DNA from: Agromyces aureus
Lineage (GTDB): Bacteria > Actinomycetota > Actinomycetes > Actinomycetales > Microbacteriaceae
NCBI RefSeq assembly: GCF_001660485.1
Contig: NZ_CP013979.1
Span: 3,224,001 to 3,288,000, forward strand
Reading direction: 5' to 3'
Length of the DNA: 64,000 bases
Shown piece by piece: positions 43,818-51,583 of this stretch (positions are counted from its first letter, which is position 1; every line of letters starts with the position of its first letter). The notes under the pieces were generated by a model, which searched no databases, was not told where the DNA came from, and saw only the letters and a list, made by a program, of their open reading frames with translations. The position numbers and the translations under genes are program-made.

Positions 43818-45860
43818 ATGACGAAGCCCGTGAAACTCGCCATCATCCGAGCCCGGCACGACCCGGCCGCGCCTGCCCTCGGCGACCAGCCCTTCATCGA
43901 CCTCCTCATGGTCGGCTCCTCCTCAGTGCTCCGGTACTGGGAGGACACCACGCGCAAGCACCTCGACTTCATCGACACGGCCCTCATGCCGTGGGTGGAC
44001 ATCACCCTCGGCGACAGCGTGCGGCGAGCGACCCAGGCCGAGCTCGCGATCGACGCGCTGCGGGCGAAGTTCCCGGGGAGCGACCCGCTGGCCGGCTTCC
44101 AGGGCGTGGTCGTGCTCACGTACCCCGGCAACCGCCAGATCCCGAATCCGAAGGCCGGGCTGCCCGGTGAGGCTGCCACGATCACGCAGGGCTTCGACGC
44201 CGGCGCCACGACCGTGCGCGGATTCCCGGTCGCCGTGCTCCCGATCGCGTCGAGCAACCACACCTTCATGGCGCACGAGGTCGGGCACGTGCTCGGCTTC
44301 GAGCACAGCTACGGCCTGCTGAACAACGGGGCCGACTGGGATCCGAACGATGCGACGGTCGTCGAGGACCCGGTCTACGGCTCGCCGTTCGACCTGATGT
44401 CGTCGGCGTCGTTCGGGGAGCGGTGGCTCGGTGCGGGCCCGCGCTGGGACTCGTCGCCGACGCGCAGCCTCACGGCCGTCGCCGGGTGGCCGACGCCCGG
44501 CGCATTCGGCTCCGCCGGTCCGAACGTGTCGCGCGCGCACCTGCATCGACAGCTGCCGGACGCGATGGCCGGTTCGGTCGTCGAGCGCCCGTTCCCGACG
44601 ACGGGCTCGGTCTCGGTTCGACTGCGCAGCGCGTCGGCGGATGTCGCGCGCCAGGGTGCCGGCCGACAGCCGACGCTGCTCGTGCTGCACCCCGCGGGCG
44701 AGCCGGCGAGCGGCGTCGGCCGCATCTACGTCGAGTTCCGCACGGCCACCGGGTGGGACGCCGGCCTCGATCCGGTGGGGCCCGACCTGTCGCGCGAGGG
44801 CGTCGTGGTGCATTCGCTGACGGATGTCCCCGGCACCGGTCCGCGCACCTGGTACCGCGGCGTCGTGCCGCTCAACTCGATCGATACCGACGTGGCGGTC
44901 GACTCGAGCAACCTCACCGTCACGATCGTCGGCGTGGCCGACGACCGAACCTGGGTCGACCTGCGCGTCTCGAACGGGCCGGCGAACCGCACGGTGACCG
45001 TGGCCTCGCGCCTCCGCAACGAAGACACCCTGGGCGTCGTCGGCACCGAGACGACCGAGCAGACGCCCTGCGGCGACACGGTTCGCCGCGGCACGTACGC
45101 GACGTCGACGCTCGAGATCTTCACGGTGTCGACCGTCGGGTTCGGCGGGATCGGGCAGCCGTCCGCGACCGCGCCGACGGCGACCTGGACGGTCGGCGGG
45201 GTGCCCGTCCCGAGCGGGAACGGGGTCGTGCAGGTGCCGTTCGACGGCTCGACGTTCGCGGTCGACACCACGGTCGACCCCGTGACGTTCGAGCTCGGGC
45301 TGACCTCGCCGGGCGGCATCCGCCTGGGCGCCGACGTGGTCTGCACGGTCGCCGACCAGACCGGTGCGGCCATCGGGCAGACGAGGTTCGAGGCCGAGGG
45401 CTGGTTCGAGGGGTACAACGGCGACGATCTCCCGAAGGTCATCGCCTGCTGGACCCGGCGCATCAAGGACCTCGACATCCGCGTGAAGCCCGGGGACTTC
45501 GAGAAGCCGACACCGGATCCGAAGTTCGACTGGCGCGACATCGCGCGCCTGCAGATCGAGTTCGGCGACGCGGTCGTGCTCGAGCGCACCGAGGCACTTC
45601 AGCGGGCCGAGAAGCTCCAGCAGGACGAGACGCTGAGGGTGACCGAGGGCCTGCGGGTCGCCGAGCAGCTCAAGGCGGCCGAGGCGCTGAAGACCGCCGA
45701 AGCCCTCAGGACCGCAGAGACGCTCAGGACCGCAGAGACCCTCAGGGTGCGGGAGGGGCTGCAGGTGGGCGAGACGGTCGCGGCGCAGCCGTTCGACGCG
45801 ACGAAGATCTCGACCGTCGGTCGGCTGCGGTTGCAGAACCTGGGCGTCTTCGACCGCTGA
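43818..45860 (+). CDS. Metzincin-like metalloprotease with hexad-repeat tail
   Basis: The 680-residue protein has a zinc-protease motif, HEVGHVLGFEH, at residues 153-163. About 40 residues downstream, FDLMSSASFG supplies a plausible Met-turn. These fit M6/metzincin-type peptidases. The region from about 230 to 560 is beta-rich and unidentified. Residues 589-654 consist of eleven six-residue units with Leu at position 6 in ten of them and Glu at position 4 in most (ERTEAL, QRAEKL, KAAEAL, RTAETL). No signal peptide or membrane segment is visible, which is odd for a metzincin. GGAGGA precedes ATG 43818. The gene stands alone and is followed by a strong terminator. The protease call rests on the motif only. 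Confidence 0.75.
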   Translation: MTKPVKLAIIRARHDPAAPALGDQPFIDLLMVGSSSVLRYWEDTTRKHLDFIDTALMPWVDITLGDSVRRATQAELAIDALRAKFPGSDPLAGFQGVVVLTYPGNRQIPNPKAGLPGEAATITQGFDAGATTVRGFPVAVLPIASSNHTFMAHEVGHVLGFEHSYGLLNNGADWDPNDATVVEDPVYGSPFDLMSSASFGERWLGAGPRWDSSPTRSLTAVAGWPTPGAFGSAGPNVSRAHLHRQLPDAMAGSVVERPFPTTGSVSVRLRSASADVARQGAGRQPTLLVLHPAGEPASGVGRIYVEFRTATGWDAGLDPVGPDLSREGVVVHSLTDVPGTGPRTWYRGVVPLNSIDTDVAVDSSNLTVTIVGVADDRTWVDLRVSNGPANRTVTVASRLRNEDTLGVVGTETTEQTPCGDTVRRGTYATSTLEIFTVSTVGFGGIGQPSATAPTATWTVGGVPVPSGNGVVQVPFDGSTFAVDTTVDPVTFELGLTSPGGIRLGADVVCTVADQTGAAIGQTRFEAEGWFEGYNGDDLPKVIACWTRRIKDLDIRVKPGDFEKPTPDPKFDWRDIARLQIEFGDAVVLERTEALQRAEKLQQDETLRVTEGLRVAEQLKAAEALKTAEALRTAETLRTAETLRVREGLQVGETVAAQPFDATKISTVGRLRLQNLGVFDR

Positions 45861-45871
45861 GCACGAGATGA

Positions 45872-45910
45872 CGGATGCCGCGGGCCGAACACGTCGGTCC
45901 GCGGCATCCG
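45872..45910 (+). terminator. 17-bp terminator hairpin
   Basis: CGGATGCCGCGGGCCGA (45872-45888) pairs with TCGGTCCGCGGCATCCG (45894-45910) with one G-T pair and a five-base loop, between convergent genes. Confidence 0.75.
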
Positions 45911-45931
45911 CGCATCTCAGGCGGCGTCGCG

Positions 45932-47479
45932 TCAGCCGGCGACGAGCTCCGCCGGGGCATCGACGTCGTCGCGAGCGGACACCGAGGCGAGCACGACGGG
46001 CTCGCGCGCCGGCAGCACCACGGGGTGCGTGCCCGCCATCGCCTCGATGACGCGCACGACCTGGCACGAGTAGCCGTATTCGTTGTCGTACCAGACGTAG
46101 AGCACCGCGTCGGTGCCGTCGGCGATCGTCGCGAGCCCGTCGACGATGCCCGCACGGCTCGAGCCCACGAAGTCGGTCGAGACGACCTCGGCCGACTCGA
46201 TGTAGTCGACCTGCTGGCGCAGCGGCGAGGTGAGCGAGACCTGCCGCAGGTAGCGGTTGAGCTCGTCCTTCGCGGCCGGGCGCTCGAGCTGCAGGTTGAG
46301 GATCGCGAGCGACACGTCGGGCGTGGGCACGCGGATCGCACTGCCCGTGAGCTTGCCGGCGAACGACGGCAGCGCCTTCGCGACGGCCTTGGCCGCACCG
46401 GTCTCGGTGATGACCATGTTCAGGGCCGCCGAGCGCCCGCGCCGGTCGCCCGCGTGGAAGTTGTCGATGAGGTTCTGGTCATTCGTGAACGAGTGCACGG
46501 TCTCGACGTGCCCGCGCACGACGCCGTACGCGTCTTCGACGGCCTTCAGCACGGGCGTGATCGCGTTCGTCGTGCACGACGCGGCCGAGAGGATGCGGTC
46601 GGATGCCGCGATGTCGCCGTCGTTGATGCCGTGCACGATGTTCTTGATCGCGCCCTTGCCCGGCGCCGTGAGCAGCACGCGCGCGACGCCCGTGGAGCGG
46701 AGGTGCTGCGAGAGCCCCTCCTCGTCGCGCCAGCGTCCGGTGTTGTCGACGACGATCGCGTCGTGGATGCCGTAGGCCGTGTAGTCGATCGCGGCGGGGT
46801 CGTTCGCGTGGATCACCTGGATCAGCGTGCCGTTCGCGAGGATCGTGTTGGCCTCCTCGTCGACCTCGATGGTGCCCGCGAACGGGCCGTGCACCGAGTC
46901 GCGGCGCAGCAGGCTCGCGCGCTTCACGAGGTCGTTCGCCGAGCCCTTTCGCACGACGATCGCGCGCAGCCGCAGGCCGGTGGCGTCGCCCGCGTGGGCG
47001 ATGAGGATCCGCGCGAGCAGGCGTCCGATGCGGCCGAAGCCGTAGAGCACGACGTCGGTGCCCTCGCGCACGGGGCGGGCCGCGCCGTCGGCGGCCTCGG
47101 GCGCGAGCACGGGCGCGAGTTCGGTGCGCAGGAAGTCGGCCAGCGGCATCCGCTCGCCCTGCCCCTCGCCCGCACCGGCCGCCGCGTATCGCGAAACGAG
47201 CCGTGCGATGTCGATCGACGCCGGGTCGGGTGCGATCTCGTGCAGCGCCTCGAGCACGCGCATCGTGTCGGCGGGGTCGAGCTCGACCTCGCCGGCCTGG
47301 CGCGCGAAGCGGTGCGCCTTCAGCAGTTCGATCGGCGAGCGGTTGATGAGGCGGCGGCCGTGGATCGAGGTGACCACTCCGTGCTCGCGGTAGAGGCCGC
47401 CGATGAGCGGGATCATCCGCTCGGCGAGCTCCTCTCGGGCGATCCATCGGGCACGGCTGGCGTCGAATTCGTGGCTCAC
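45932..47479 (-). CDS. gapB: Glyceraldehyde-3-phosphate dehydrogenase, long GapB type
   Basis: The 515-residue protein interconverts glyceraldehyde 3-phosphate and 1,3-bisphosphoglycerate. The NAD(P)-binding motif is YGFGRIGRLLARIL near residue 145 and the active-site Cys is in LSAASCTTNAITPVLKAVED. The C-terminal WYDNEYGYSCQVVRV is standard. About 140 residues precede the Rossmann domain (TSIHGRRLINRSPIELLKAH), a feature of the actinobacterial GapB branch, which works in gluconeogenesis in Corynebacterium. That matches the nearby pckG and RamB-like regulator. The start is GTG 47479; a longer ATG frame from 47569 is less likely. Confidence 0.88.
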   Translation of the reverse strand: MSHEFDASRARWIAREELAERMIPLIGGLYREHGVVTSIHGRRLINRSPIELLKAHRFARQAGEVELDPADTMRVLEALHEIAPDPASIDIARLVSRYAAAGAGEGQGERMPLADFLRTELAPVLAPEAADGAARPVREGTDVVLYGFGRIGRLLARILIAHAGDATGLRLRAIVVRKGSANDLVKRASLLRRDSVHGPFAGTIEVDEEANTILANGTLIQVIHANDPAAIDYTAYGIHDAIVVDNTGRWRDEEGLSQHLRSTGVARVLLTAPGKGAIKNIVHGINDGDIAASDRILSAASCTTNAITPVLKAVEDAYGVVRGHVETVHSFTNDQNLIDNFHAGDRRGRSAALNMVITETGAAKAVAKALPSFAGKLTGSAIRVPTPDVSLAILNLQLERPAAKDELNRYLRQVSLTSPLRQQVDYIESAEVVSTDFVGSSRAGIVDGLATIADGTDAVLYVWYDNEYGYSCQVVRVIEAMAGTHPVVLPAREPVVLASVSARDDVDAPAELVAG

Positions 47480-47732
47480 GATCTTCTCTCTCGGTCGCGA
47501 GGCACAGGCGGTGGGCGTCGTCGACCAGTCTCCGCGGACGCGCATGCCGGTGGGCAGCGTCGGCCGCATTCACTTCCGGGGGATGCCTCGATCGTACGAT
47601 GCCGGAGCCTGGACGCGTGCTGTACACCGCGTTGATCGCTGCGCTCGCGCCACGACCCGACGTACAGTGAGGCCGGATGCGTGATCGGATGCCGCGGTCG
47701 ACTCGGGGGTCGGATGCCGCGGCGAGCCGGGG
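47480..47732. other. Intergenic region
   Basis: This 253-bp gap lies between two minus-strand genes. It has two GGATGCCGCGG motifs (near 47688 and 47712) inside a loop closed by GCGTGA/TCACGC, possibly a terminator of the PadR gene. No gene is supported. Confidence 0.4.
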
Positions 47733-48359
47733 TCACGCATGCGGCGGTTCGGCTCCGAGGCGTGCCGCGACCGCGGCGATCCACTCGCGGTCCCAGGCCA
47801 GTTCGCCGGACCGGAGCCGCGGAACCAGTTGCTCGAGGTGCGCGAGGTCGGCGTCGAGCAGCGCGATGCGGTACCGCTCGTCGAGCTGGAAGAGCTCGGG
47901 CAGACCGAGTTCATCTCCCGCCGCGAGCCCGTCGCGGAGCGACGCACGTTCGGCCGCGAGCTTCGCCAGCCGCCGGTCGAGCGCATCGGCGACCTCGGCG
48001 GGCGGGAGGAGCATGGCGAACGAGAGCGCGGCGGTGAACCCGGCCCGCTCGGTGGACTCGCTGGAGAGGTAGTGCCGAAGCCACTCGGCGACCGTCGACT
48101 CGCCGAGTTCGGTCACGCGGTAGACCGTGCGTTCGGGGCGGCCCGGCTCGCGCTCGACGCGGTCGACGGCGATCAGGCCGCTGCGCTGGAGCCGGTCGAG
48201 CACCGGGTAGAGCGACGCTCGCGTGGGGATCGCGACGACCTCGGTCTTGCCGCGTTCCTGCAGCAGCCGGTGCAGGGCGTACGTGTGCAACGGGCGCTCG
48301 GCGAGCGTCGCGAGCACGACGAGGGCGGTCGGCGACCGGCGATTCGCAGCGGGCGGCAT
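47733..48359 (-). CDS. PadR-family regulator with C-terminal VirR-like helical domain
   Basis: The 208-residue protein contains a PadR winged helix (TALVVLATLAERPLHTYALH, RASLYPVLDRLQRSGLIAVD, ERTVYRVTELG) and a C-terminal helical dimerisation domain (residues 100-205, LDRRLAKLAAERASLRDGLA), as in the longer PadR subfamily. It is divergent from an FAD monooxygenase. The intervening 105 bp holds three 16-bp direct repeats that overlap its leaderless -10 (TATGCT, six bases before ATG). It probably represses itself and the monooxygenase; the inducer is unknown. Confidence 0.88.
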   Translation of the reverse strand: MPPAANRRSPTALVVLATLAERPLHTYALHRLLQERGKTEVVAIPTRASLYPVLDRLQRSGLIAVDRVEREPGRPERTVYRVTELGESTVAEWLRHYLSSESTERAGFTAALSFAMLLPPAEVADALDRRLAKLAAERASLRDGLAAGDELGLPELFQLDERYRIALLDADLAHLEQLVPRLRSGELAWDREWIAAVAARLGAEPPHA

Positions 48360-48365
48360 GCGCTC

Positions 48366-48416
48366 AGCATAGTTGCGTGACCGAATAGTTGCATACCCGA
48401 TTAGTTAATGATTGAC
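48366..48416. promoter_or_regulatory. Three 16-bp tandem direct repeats in a divergent promoter
   Basis: The units ATAGTTGCGTGACCGA (48369-48384), ATAGTTGCATACCCGA (48385-48400) and TTAGTTAATGATTGAC (48401-48416) follow one another exactly. The first overlaps the minus-strand -10 TATGCT (48371-48366) of the PadR gene. The AT-rich TAGTT words stand out from the surrounding GC-rich DNA. Confidence 0.65.
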
Positions 48417-48464
48417 TATGGCAGCGAGCTCGACCGGCAAAGGTCGGCGGGGAGGGAACGAGAC

Positions 48465-49652
48465 ATGAACGCGATCATCATCGGCGGCGGCGTCGCGGGC
48501 GCCGCCGCCGCACTGGCACTCCACCGCGCAGGCATCGAGAGCGCGGTCTACGAAGCCCGACCGACGCCCTCCGACGGTGTCGGCGCCTGGCTCACCCTCG
48601 CGGTCAACGGCGTCGCCGTGCTGCGCGAACTGGGCGTTCGGCCGCTCGCCGGCATCCCCACTTCGCGCATGCAGCTCGGCCTCGGGGACGGCACCGCGCT
48701 CACCTCATTCCCGATGGGCGAGGGCACGATGTCGGTGCGTCGCACCGAGCTGTACGGCGCGCTCCTCGACGCCGTGCGAAAAGCCGGGATCCCGATCCAC
48801 CACGGCCGACGCATCGTCGGGCTCGAGACGACCGACGCCTCGGCGACCGCCCGATTCGCCGACGGCACGAGCGCCTCCGGGTCGCTGCTGGTCGGCGCCG
48901 ACGGCATCGGCTCCACCGTGCGATCACTCCTCGATCCGCGCGCCCCGAAGGCCAGGTACCTCGGGCTGCTCAACACGGGCGGCTTCGCCTCGGGCGTCGA
49001 GGTGCCGACCGAGCCCGGGCTCATGCACATGATGTTCGGCCGCGACACGTTCTTCTCGTGGCTCGCCTCCGGCGACGGCGACGTGTGGTGGTTCGCGAAC
49101 CCCGCCGAGCGCCGCGAGCCCGATCGGGCGCAGCTCGCCGGCATCTCGGGCGAGACCTGGCGCAGCAGGCTGCTCGACCTCGTGCGACGCGACGACCCCG
49201 TCGCGACCCGGGTCCTCGAGGCCAGCGACCCGATCCACCCGGCGTGGCCGATGTACGACTTCCCGCGCGTTCCAGTCTGGCACCGTGGGGCCGCGGTGCT
49301 CATCGGCGACGCCGCGCACGCCGCTTCGCCTTCGTCAGGACAGGGCGCGTCGATGGCGCTCGAAGACGGTCTCGCCCTCGGGCTGCTGCTGGCCGACCGC
49401 GGCCCGACCGGCTCCACGACCGGCGTGACGGCGGCGCTCGATCGATACGAGGCGTTGCGCAGACCGCGCGTCGAGCGGGTCATCGCGCAGGGCAAGGCCA
49501 GCAGCTCGGGCAAGGCGCCCGGAGCGTTCCGCCCGGTTCGCGACGCGTTCCTGCGGGCCTACTTCGGCAAGCCGCGCGCGACCACCGACACGGCCTGGTT
49601 GTGGGAGTACCGCATCGCCGACGCGGTGAACGCGGGTCGCGCCGGCGCCTGA
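48465..49652 (+). CDS. FAD-dependent monooxygenase (PheA/TetX/salicylate hydroxylase class)
   Basis: The 395-residue protein is a group A flavin monooxygenase-like enzyme. It has the N-terminal dinucleotide motif IIIGGGVAGAAAALALHRAG, an internal LLVGADGIGSTVR (DG motif that contacts FAD and NADPH) and the GD motif VLIGDAAHAASPSSGQGASMALEDGLAL. Enzymes of this class hydroxylate aromatics or inactivate antibiotics; the substrate cannot be assigned. GGGAGG lies upstream of ATG 48465. Control by the divergent PadR gene through the tandem repeats is likely. Confidence 0.88.
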   Translation: MNAIIIGGGVAGAAAALALHRAGIESAVYEARPTPSDGVGAWLTLAVNGVAVLRELGVRPLAGIPTSRMQLGLGDGTALTSFPMGEGTMSVRRTELYGALLDAVRKAGIPIHHGRRIVGLETTDASATARFADGTSASGSLLVGADGIGSTVRSLLDPRAPKARYLGLLNTGGFASGVEVPTEPGLMHMMFGRDTFFSWLASGDGDVWWFANPAERREPDRAQLAGISGETWRSRLLDLVRRDDPVATRVLEASDPIHPAWPMYDFPRVPVWHRGAAVLIGDAAHAASPSSGQGASMALEDGLALGLLLADRGPTGSTTGVTAALDRYEALRRPRVERVIAQGKASSSGKAPGAFRPVRDAFLRAYFGKPRATTDTAWLWEYRIADAVNAGRAGA

Positions 49653-49739
49653 TCGTCAGCGCGCGGACGGCGCGACGCGACATCCGATCAGGTGGGTCGG
49701 CTGATCAGCCGCTTCGCTCGGTCGGCCAGGTCGGCCCGG

Positions 49740-50045
49740 TCAGGCGGGCGACACGTCTTCGGCGAAGCGGATGTCGTAGGCGGCGACGCGCTGCGGCACG
49801 CCCTCGAACGCCGCGGCGCGCGCATCGGAGGCCAGGTAGGTCGCCTCGAGCTCGAGGAAGGCGTCGCGGTCGCCCTCGGCGCTCACGGCCCACACGAACT
49901 CGTTCGACTCGCGGATGCCGTAGGCGAACTCGATCGCGAACCCGGCGGCGGGACGGACCCTCGGCATGGTGGACTCCCACCATGCGACGAAGGCGTCGTA
50001 CTCTCCATCGACGAGGACATAGCGGCGCAGCTGAATCGTCTTCAC
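49740..50045 (-). CDS. NIPSNAP-family-like small protein
   Basis: The 101-residue protein (MKTIQLRRYVLVDGEYDAFV, RVRPAAGFAIEFAYGI, FVWAVSAEGDRDAFLELEATYLASD) has the ferredoxin-like alpha-beta pattern and length of NIPSNAP or related dimeric alpha-beta barrel proteins. The function is unknown. The start is GTG 50045. It stands alone, with two tandem 23-bp repeats directly upstream. Confidence 0.7.
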   Translation of the reverse strand: MKTIQLRRYVLVDGEYDAFVAWWESTMPRVRPAAGFAIEFAYGIRESNEFVWAVSAEGDRDAFLELEATYLASDARAAAFEGVPQRVAAYDIRFAEDVSPA

Positions 50046-50070
50046 GCGTCCATCCTGCCGCACACGGGGC

Positions 50071-50116
50071 GCGGTCGTTCGCGATCGGATGCCGCGGTCG
50101 TCCGCGATCGAATGCC
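50071..50116. repeat. Two tandem 23-bp repeats
   Basis: The units 50071-50093 and 50094-50116 differ at two positions and share GCGGTCGT and CGCGATCG. They fill the gap between the NIPSNAP-like gene and the next minus-strand gene and contain the GGATGCC motif. Confidence 0.7.
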
Positions 50117-50145
50117 GGGCTCGGACGCCGCGGTCGAACCGCCGT

Positions 50146-50463
50146 TCACGGCGTCTCGTCGTCGCGCCCCACGCCCCCGGCGATGACCCGCAACGCCCGC
50201 ACATGCCGATCGAACGCCGAAGCGCCCGCCCTGGTCGTCGCGACCCAGGTTCGCGGGCGGTTGCCCGCGTACCCCTTCGTCACCCGGACGTAGCCGAGCC
50301 CGTCGAGATGCGAGATCGCCTTGCTCAGCACCGAGTCGGAGACCTCGAGCAGGTCGCGCAGGGCCGCGAAGTCCATCTCGGTGTCGCGTCCGAGCGCGGC
50401 CACGAGCGAGAACCGCACCGGGGTGAGGAACGCGTCGTCGAGCTGGTGCCGCGCGTGCGCCAC
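50146..50463 (-). CDS. Winged-helix regulator (HTH_34/MarR-like, small)
   Basis: The 105-residue protein is one winged helix: LTPVRFSLVAALGRDTEMDFAALRDLLEVSDSVLSKAISHLDGLGYV, then a basic wing KGYAGNRPRTWVATTRAG. It starts at GTG 50463, seven bases after the membrane-protein stop, so the two form an operon. The operator-like nested palindrome at 51331-51372 in front of the operon is its probable target. Confidence 0.83.
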   Translation of the reverse strand: MAHARHQLDDAFLTPVRFSLVAALGRDTEMDFAALRDLLEVSDSVLSKAISHLDGLGYVRVTKGYAGNRPRTWVATTRAGASAFDRHVRALRVIAGGVGRDDETP

Positions 50464-50469
50464 GGCCCG

Positions 50470-51342
50470 CTACCGCTCGCGACCGGCGCGGCGCGTGCGC
50501 GGCAGCAGCGCGGCGATGAGCATGACGAGGAAGACGAACGCGCCCGCCACGCACGCGACCGGCACCGTAACGGGCGCCGCAGCGAGTTGCACGGCGATGC
50601 CGAACATGACGCAGGAGACGAGGCCGAACGCGATCCAGTGCAGCGGGCCCCAGGCGTGGCCGACCGCGAGGAAGCCCCACTCGGTCGTGCGGGCGGCCAT
50701 GGTCATGAGGATGAGCACCATCGCCCCCAGCGTCACGAACGTGAAGCCCGGCAGCGCGCTGGTCGCGGTGAGCAGCCCGAACAGGAGACCGAGGAGGGCT
50801 GTCATGACGCGCGCCGGCGCGCGCATCGGCAGGTTCGTCCAGCGTTCGGCGGGTTGTGCTCCGTTGGGCCGCAGCAGCTGGCGGAGGGGCCTGGCGGCCA
50901 TCGTCACGAAGAGCAGCGCGGGCAACAGCACGAGCGACCAGGCCGGAAGGTCGACGCCGAAGATCATGACGGCCGCCGCCGCCACGAACGCTGCGAGCAG
51001 GATCACGTAGGCGACGATCGCGCGGCGCGGCGTGCGGCTGCGCACACCGAAACGCGCCCGAGCACCCTCGACGAGCCCGGAGAAGCACAGGTTCGGAATG
51101 AGCAGGAGGAAGACCGCCGAGCTCGACCCACCGGCATCCGTGGGATTCTGCCCCGCGACGAGGATCAGGAACGCGCCGACGTACCCCGAGACGAACAGGG
51201 CGCTCGCGACGAGCAGCACCAGGTACCCGCGCGACGGCCCCCGCTGCTCGGCCGACTCGCGCACGGTCGCAGCCTGCGCCAATGCTGCGGCAGCAGACAT
51301 CGCGCCGGGCGGTGAGGGTACGGCCGAAGATTCGCTTTCCAT
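50470..51342 (-). CDS. Multi-pass membrane protein paired with a winged-helix regulator
   Basis: The 290-residue protein has about eight hydrophobic segments after a 37-residue soluble N-terminus, with long ones such as GYLVLLVASALFVSGYVGAF and VMTALLGLLFGLLTATSALP. The family is unclear. ATG 51342 is chosen because TATAGT lies six bases upstream on the minus strand and an inverted repeat surrounds it; the frame stays open to 51444. The regulator gene follows directly, suggesting joint autoregulation. Confidence 0.78.
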   Translation of the reverse strand: MESESSAVPSPPGAMSAAAALAQAATVRESAEQRGPSRGYLVLLVASALFVSGYVGAFLILVAGQNPTDAGGSSSAVFLLLIPNLCFSGLVEGARARFGVRSRTPRRAIVAYVILLAAFVAAAAVMIFGVDLPAWSLVLLPALLFVTMAARPLRQLLRPNGAQPAERWTNLPMRAPARVMTALLGLLFGLLTATSALPGFTFVTLGAMVLILMTMAARTTEWGFLAVGHAWGPLHWIAFGLVSCVMFGIAVQLAAAPVTVPVACVAGAFVFLVMLIAALLPRTRRAGRER

Positions 51343-51372
51343 CTGGAAACTATAGGCACGACGGAAAGCGAA
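51331..51372 (-). promoter_or_regulatory. Nested palindromes around a leaderless promoter
   Basis: The outer arms TTCGCTTTCC (51331-51340) and GGAAAGCGAA (51363-51372) are perfect. An inner TTTCC-N4-GGAAA repeat (51335-51348) covers the start codon, and the -10 TATAGT (51354-51349) lies between. This is a good operator for the winged-helix protein at 50146-50463. Confidence 0.65.
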
Positions 51373-51446
51373 CCGCAAGGCGTTCGCCCGCAGCGGCGAC
51401 GGTCGGCGCCGCTGCCGTCGGCCGCGGAGTCGGCTGCCGATCACGG

Positions 51447-51457
51447 TCGTATACTCG
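51447..51457. promoter_or_regulatory. GTATAC-core site upstream of the ThDP enzyme
   Basis: GTCGTATACTC shares the TCGTATA core with sites at 54525 and 56194. It lies about 130 bases before ATG 51584. Confidence 0.4.
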
Positions 51458-51583
51458 TCACGTTCAGGCGCAACAGTGCGCCGGTGCTCGCAAAAGGGGC
51501 ACGAAGCCCGGTCGACACGTCGCCGGCCGCGCGAGACACATACGGAATCAGCATCCGTTCACCGTCTCTCGAAGGACTTCGCC

